Below are positions 60,901-64,000 of a DNA stretch of 64,000 bases, in pieces. Origin of the DNA: Thunnus maccoyii (lineage: Eukaryota; Chordata; Actinopteri; Scombriformes; Scombridae); contig NC_056544.1 in NCBI RefSeq assembly GCF_910596095.1, positions 7,394,655-7,458,654 on the forward strand, given 5' to 3'. The notes beneath the pieces were generated by a model, which was not told the DNA's origin, searched no databases, and saw only the letters and a list, made by a program, of their open reading frames with translations. How positions within the stretch are numbered: the first letter of the stretch is position 1; each line of letters begins with the position of its first letter. The position numbers and the translations under genes are program-made.

Positions 60901-62488
60901 GAAGCCCCCAGAGACAGCCCAGCGCTGGTACCACTGACCTCCAAATTATCTCCATATGGTTCATCTTCAGGTCTGCTTTTTCGCTTCTTCTGAATCATAT
61001 TCATGCCAGTTGTACTACAACCACTGCTCACGGTCTGTCCCATATCTGATCCCCCAGTGGCACCTAATGCTACCCCAAACAAAGATGGTGGCAGGAGTGA
61101 AAGTGAGAGCTCTGGGTTTTGCTCACGGTGGCGTAAGAAATGCACCTTGAGATTGCCTCGTGTGGTGAAACGGCTGAGGCACACTGGACACTGGTAGGGC
61201 CGCTCCCCTGTGTGTGAGCGTAGATGTATCTGCAGGGCAGAGTCACTGCTGAACATTTTTCCACAAAAGCGGCAGGCATGGTGGAGACGGACAGTATTGT
61301 TGGAGCTGGATGTAGAGGAAGAGTCTGCTCCTCCAGAGACAGATTGCAGAGCATGTTGGGTGTTTGGGACAACAGATACTGATGTTGGGAGGGATGAGTT
61401 TAGGAAGGACAGGCCATTGTGCCCACTCACTGAAGTGGTATTTGGAGATTTCTCATGAAGATAACGGTTGGGCAGAGCTAAAGACAGGGCTAGCGGGTAG
61501 GTGGAGGAAGCCATTGAGATGGCAGCAGAGGAAGAGGTGGCAGGAGTTGAGGATTGAGAACTAACCCTCAGATAACCATGAGCCCCTGCAGTCCCTCCCG
61601 TGCCTTCCATCTGAGGCTTGTGGGGCTGCAGGATTTGAGACAAAGAACTGCTTGGCTTTGAGGGTTTGTTTGCTGCCTGAGAGGGGAGCAGGGAGGAGAA
61701 ACATGCCAGGAGAGGAGCTGCAGAGGTGGAAGGCTGAGATGCACTTGGCTGGGTTGTTGGGCTGGCAGCCCTTTTGCTGCCTTCCAGACAGAGCTGAGGA
61801 AGGGGAGGGAGGAGATACTGGGAGGGTGTGTCTATAGTATAAGATGCTCCACCCAGGCGTAGTACCTGTCTACAGATCTCTTCTGTTATCTGCATCTGGT
61901 GGATCTGCCTTTGCTGCAGCACTCGCAACTCCTCTAGGATCAGGGCAATGCTCAGTTGGGCCCTAGAGGGTGCAGCTGAGGCTGATGTCACTCCTGGGCT
62001 GGGGGTGGGAGTAACAGGACTTGGGGGACCCTCAGGCACACGACTGGGGCTTCCGGGATGGGGTGGAGGACATAGGGAGGCAGAGGATGAAGAGGAGGAA
62101 GAAGAAGTGGTGGTGGTGGCTGACAGCCCTAATTTGGGAGAGGCCATGTGTGCACTTCGGGAAGGGTGGATGAGGGCACTTGCAGAAGATGCAGGTTTAC
62201 AATCAGAAAGTCGAAGGGCAGGTGGATTTTGAGTTTGGGAAGAGAGAGAAAGGTAAGGGAAGTCAGGGGAGAGGGAGAGTTGTGGGTCTTTTAGGGGCTG
62301 GTGGGAGGGCTGGCTTGGTGAGCAGGACAGCAGTGGACCCTCAGTGGGTAGAGAGGGGGTCTGCAAGCCCTTGAAAGATAAGCGGAGAGCGAGGGGCAGC
62401 TGGGAGCTTTGAGGAGAGGAAGATGGAGAGCACAAGGGAGAATCCGGGATAAATGGATAGGAGTTTGACTTCACTGCCAAGTGGTCAT
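57939..62488 (-). CDS. sall2: SALL2-type zinc-finger transcription factor (first exon not found)
   Basis: Two minus-strand exons: 62488-58608 and 58250-57939, joined in phase 0 across a 357-nt intron, giving at least 1396 aa plus exon 1. SALL hallmarks: the glutamine-region core [18 protein letters not shown]; a C2H2 pair ([20 protein letters not shown], then [20 protein letters not shown]) at about 61130-61290; [16 protein letters not shown]; a triplet with [31 protein letters not shown] and [18 protein letters not shown] at about 59735-59990; and a last finger [16 protein letters not shown] completed across the splice by GHMKHH. Long Ser/Thr/Ala/Pro linkers separate them. SALL2 matches better than SALL1, 3 or 4 on the remembered [14 protein letters not shown] and VEK blocks. 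Exon 2 is entered in phase 1. Missing: the N-terminal C2HC finger. The protein should act in the nucleus as a DNA-binding repressor or activator. Confidence 0.93.
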
Positions 62489-63556
62489 CTAGGGAAATTG
62501 AAAGAAGAAAATCTGAATGTAATTTTATTGTCATAAATCACGACAAAAAAAAGTCACGGTTTATGTTAAGGTCTACAATCTTTATTTATAAGATAGCTTA
62601 ATTATAATCAACATTGTAGGACACATAGAAATAACTAACAAAAGTCAGTATTAAGATGTAGATGGTGTTATTAGGCGGCTACTTGATGTCTAGGAAATGA
62701 TAGAGTTCAAGGATCTAAGAGGTGACTTTTAACATCTGGGTTTAATTTCAACCAGCTTATCATCCACCACTGCTTTCTTTTCCTCTTTGTCCTGTCTACC
62801 CTCATCAACTGCAGCCTCCCCACCACCGTGACCACACACACATACACACACACACATCATGCATGCAGACACACATGCTTCCACACACACATACGCAGAG
62901 ATTCCACTGGTCTGCAAGAATACACTGCTCACCCGTAGAGGAGCCTACCTTGTTTCCAGGGCAACACGCACAAGACAATGGAGTTAACCCCCCCCCCCAA
63001 TAAAAAAGAAGCCACAGTCACACACCAAGACACTCTTCCATCCCTGCTTCTTTCTTTTTCTTTTTTCCTTCATTCAATCTTTCTTTTATCTCCTTAAGAG
63101 CCCTTCCCCCAGTAACCCAATGGGGTGCTAGGGGTCAGGTCCTGGTTGGGTACTGGACACTGTACTGGGTGCCTGATTGGCTAGCAGACTTGACCTTAAA
63201 CACTGGGGTCGCATTCCTGATACGGTTTAGGGGCAGGCAGAGGAAGAGAGGTGGCGTGCAAAGAAAACAAACAGCCCGGCAGACAGACATGATGACTCAC
63301 AGACTATCAACAAGCTAACGTAGGGCAGAAAAGTATCGAGGGACAGAGGTGAAAATGCACACACATAGCATATCTGTCAACACACAGGCACAAAAAAGGC
63401 TAACACTTTGTATGCAAAGGGTTGCTCATGCACACGTAGACACATACAGTACTTATTTCTGTTTGCTTGAAAGCTACAATTTTGTGACACAATGTGGCCC
63501 CTATTCCTGTAACTGGAGTGGACGGACAGACACAAATAGACACACAAGCATGCATG

Positions 63557-63587
<31 letters not shown>

Positions 63588-63591
63588 TCAA

Positions 63592-63631
<40 letters not shown>

Positions 63632-64000
63632 CTTCATGGGTATGTTCATGCTCCAGTGCCCAGCAACAAAGCTCAAAGGGGACAATGAGGTCTAATGCTA
63701 TTGCAGTTACAACACCTTATACAGTGCCTCGCAAAGTTTCCTTTTCCTTGACCTTCTCATGGTTAATCTTTACCAAATCCGTATCTTGGCTTTATAACAC
63801 ATTTCCAAATTCACCTTACATTCTTTTTTTCACAGATATTTCTCTGTGGATTTCTGTCCCTCTATTCTGGGTGGTCTGTGTCTTTGAACCTTAGAGTGAG
63901 GGGGAGTGAAGACACTTTGATTTTACAGGGCAGAGAAAGCAACTAATCACTGCAACCACAATGAAGGCCAATCATTTTAACATGCCCTCTTTCTCTTGAA
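62489..64000. other. Upstream intron or 5' region of SALL2
   Basis: No exon beginning with the SALL N-terminal motif (MSRRKQ-type) is visible on the minus strand. The stretch contains CA-rich tracts near 62837-62900, a C run at 62988-62998 and two (CA)n microsatellites at 63557-63585 and 63593-63629. Exon 1 is probably to the right of the window. Confidence 0.5.
63557..63629. repeat. Paired (CA)n microsatellites
   Basis: Two near-pure CA runs of about 29 and 37 bp are separated by the interruption CTGTCAAATA. They are likely polymorphic. Open frames of alternating residues read through them are artefacts. Confidence 0.95.

Noticed and set aside
62729..62932. Candidate SALL2 exon 1 (frame ending with a Lys/Glu-rich stretch)
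   Set aside because: The frame runs through a TG repeat, ends in a stop before any donor and lacks the SALL N-terminal motif.
63349..63894. 181-residue ORF with His-Thr repeats
   Set aside because: It is translated (CA)n microsatellite with no splice or homology support.

Overview
The window is nuclear genomic DNA of a ray-finned fish. It has multi-exon genes with GT-AG introns, CpG-rich promoter regions, MITEs and microsatellites of the type common in teleost genomes, and four recognisable vertebrate genes in an order resembling human 14q11.2. I see no bacterial-style operons, CRISPR arrays, rRNA or tRNA genes.

Layout. 1-11150 (+): exons of a lineage-specific coiled-coil protein ending in a PRY-SPRY (B30.2) domain. 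Its first twelve exons lie in a recent direct duplication (1-~3390 and 5643-~9025). 11170-12318 (-): C14orf119 homologue, tail-to-tail with the SPRY gene. 14286-33475 (+): ACIN1 (Acinus), head-to-head with C14orf119. I traced it exon by exon from the SAP domain through the RRM and RSB motif to the RS/RD/RE-rich tail. 33490-41160: an intergenic stretch with simple repeats and two exon-like fragments. 41160-54985 (-): MMP14 (MT1-MMP), all ten coding exons, from signal peptide to the membrane anchor and DKV tail. 55000-57938: intergenic. 57939-62488 (-): SALL2-type zinc-finger gene, whose first coding exon I could not find. 62489-64000: its upstream intron or 5' region.

How the genes relate. ACIN1 is the scaffold of the ASAP/EJC-associated splicing complex. 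MMP14 is a membrane-anchored pericellular collagenase. SALL2 is a transcription factor. C14orf119 is an uncharacterised conserved protein. They share conserved synteny rather than a pathway. In human, the T-cell receptor alpha/delta locus lies in the same band, between SALL2 and MMP14.

Points most worth a second look: the frame-preserving exon-block duplication with a TTAA-flanked MITE inside one exon; a 99-nt intron in C14orf119 that is open in frame; a roughly 420-residue hendecad-repeat helix in ACIN1; an ACIN1 internal CpG-rich region with a phase-matched alternative first exon; a (GA)n-encoded charged insertion in the MMP14 stalk; an array of sense AATAAA hexamers just after MMP14 exon 1; and a SALL2 exon 2 without the usual N-terminal C2HC finger. 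I found no single dramatic undescribed system. Exon boundaries were deduced by eye from splice consensus, reading phase and remembered homologues.
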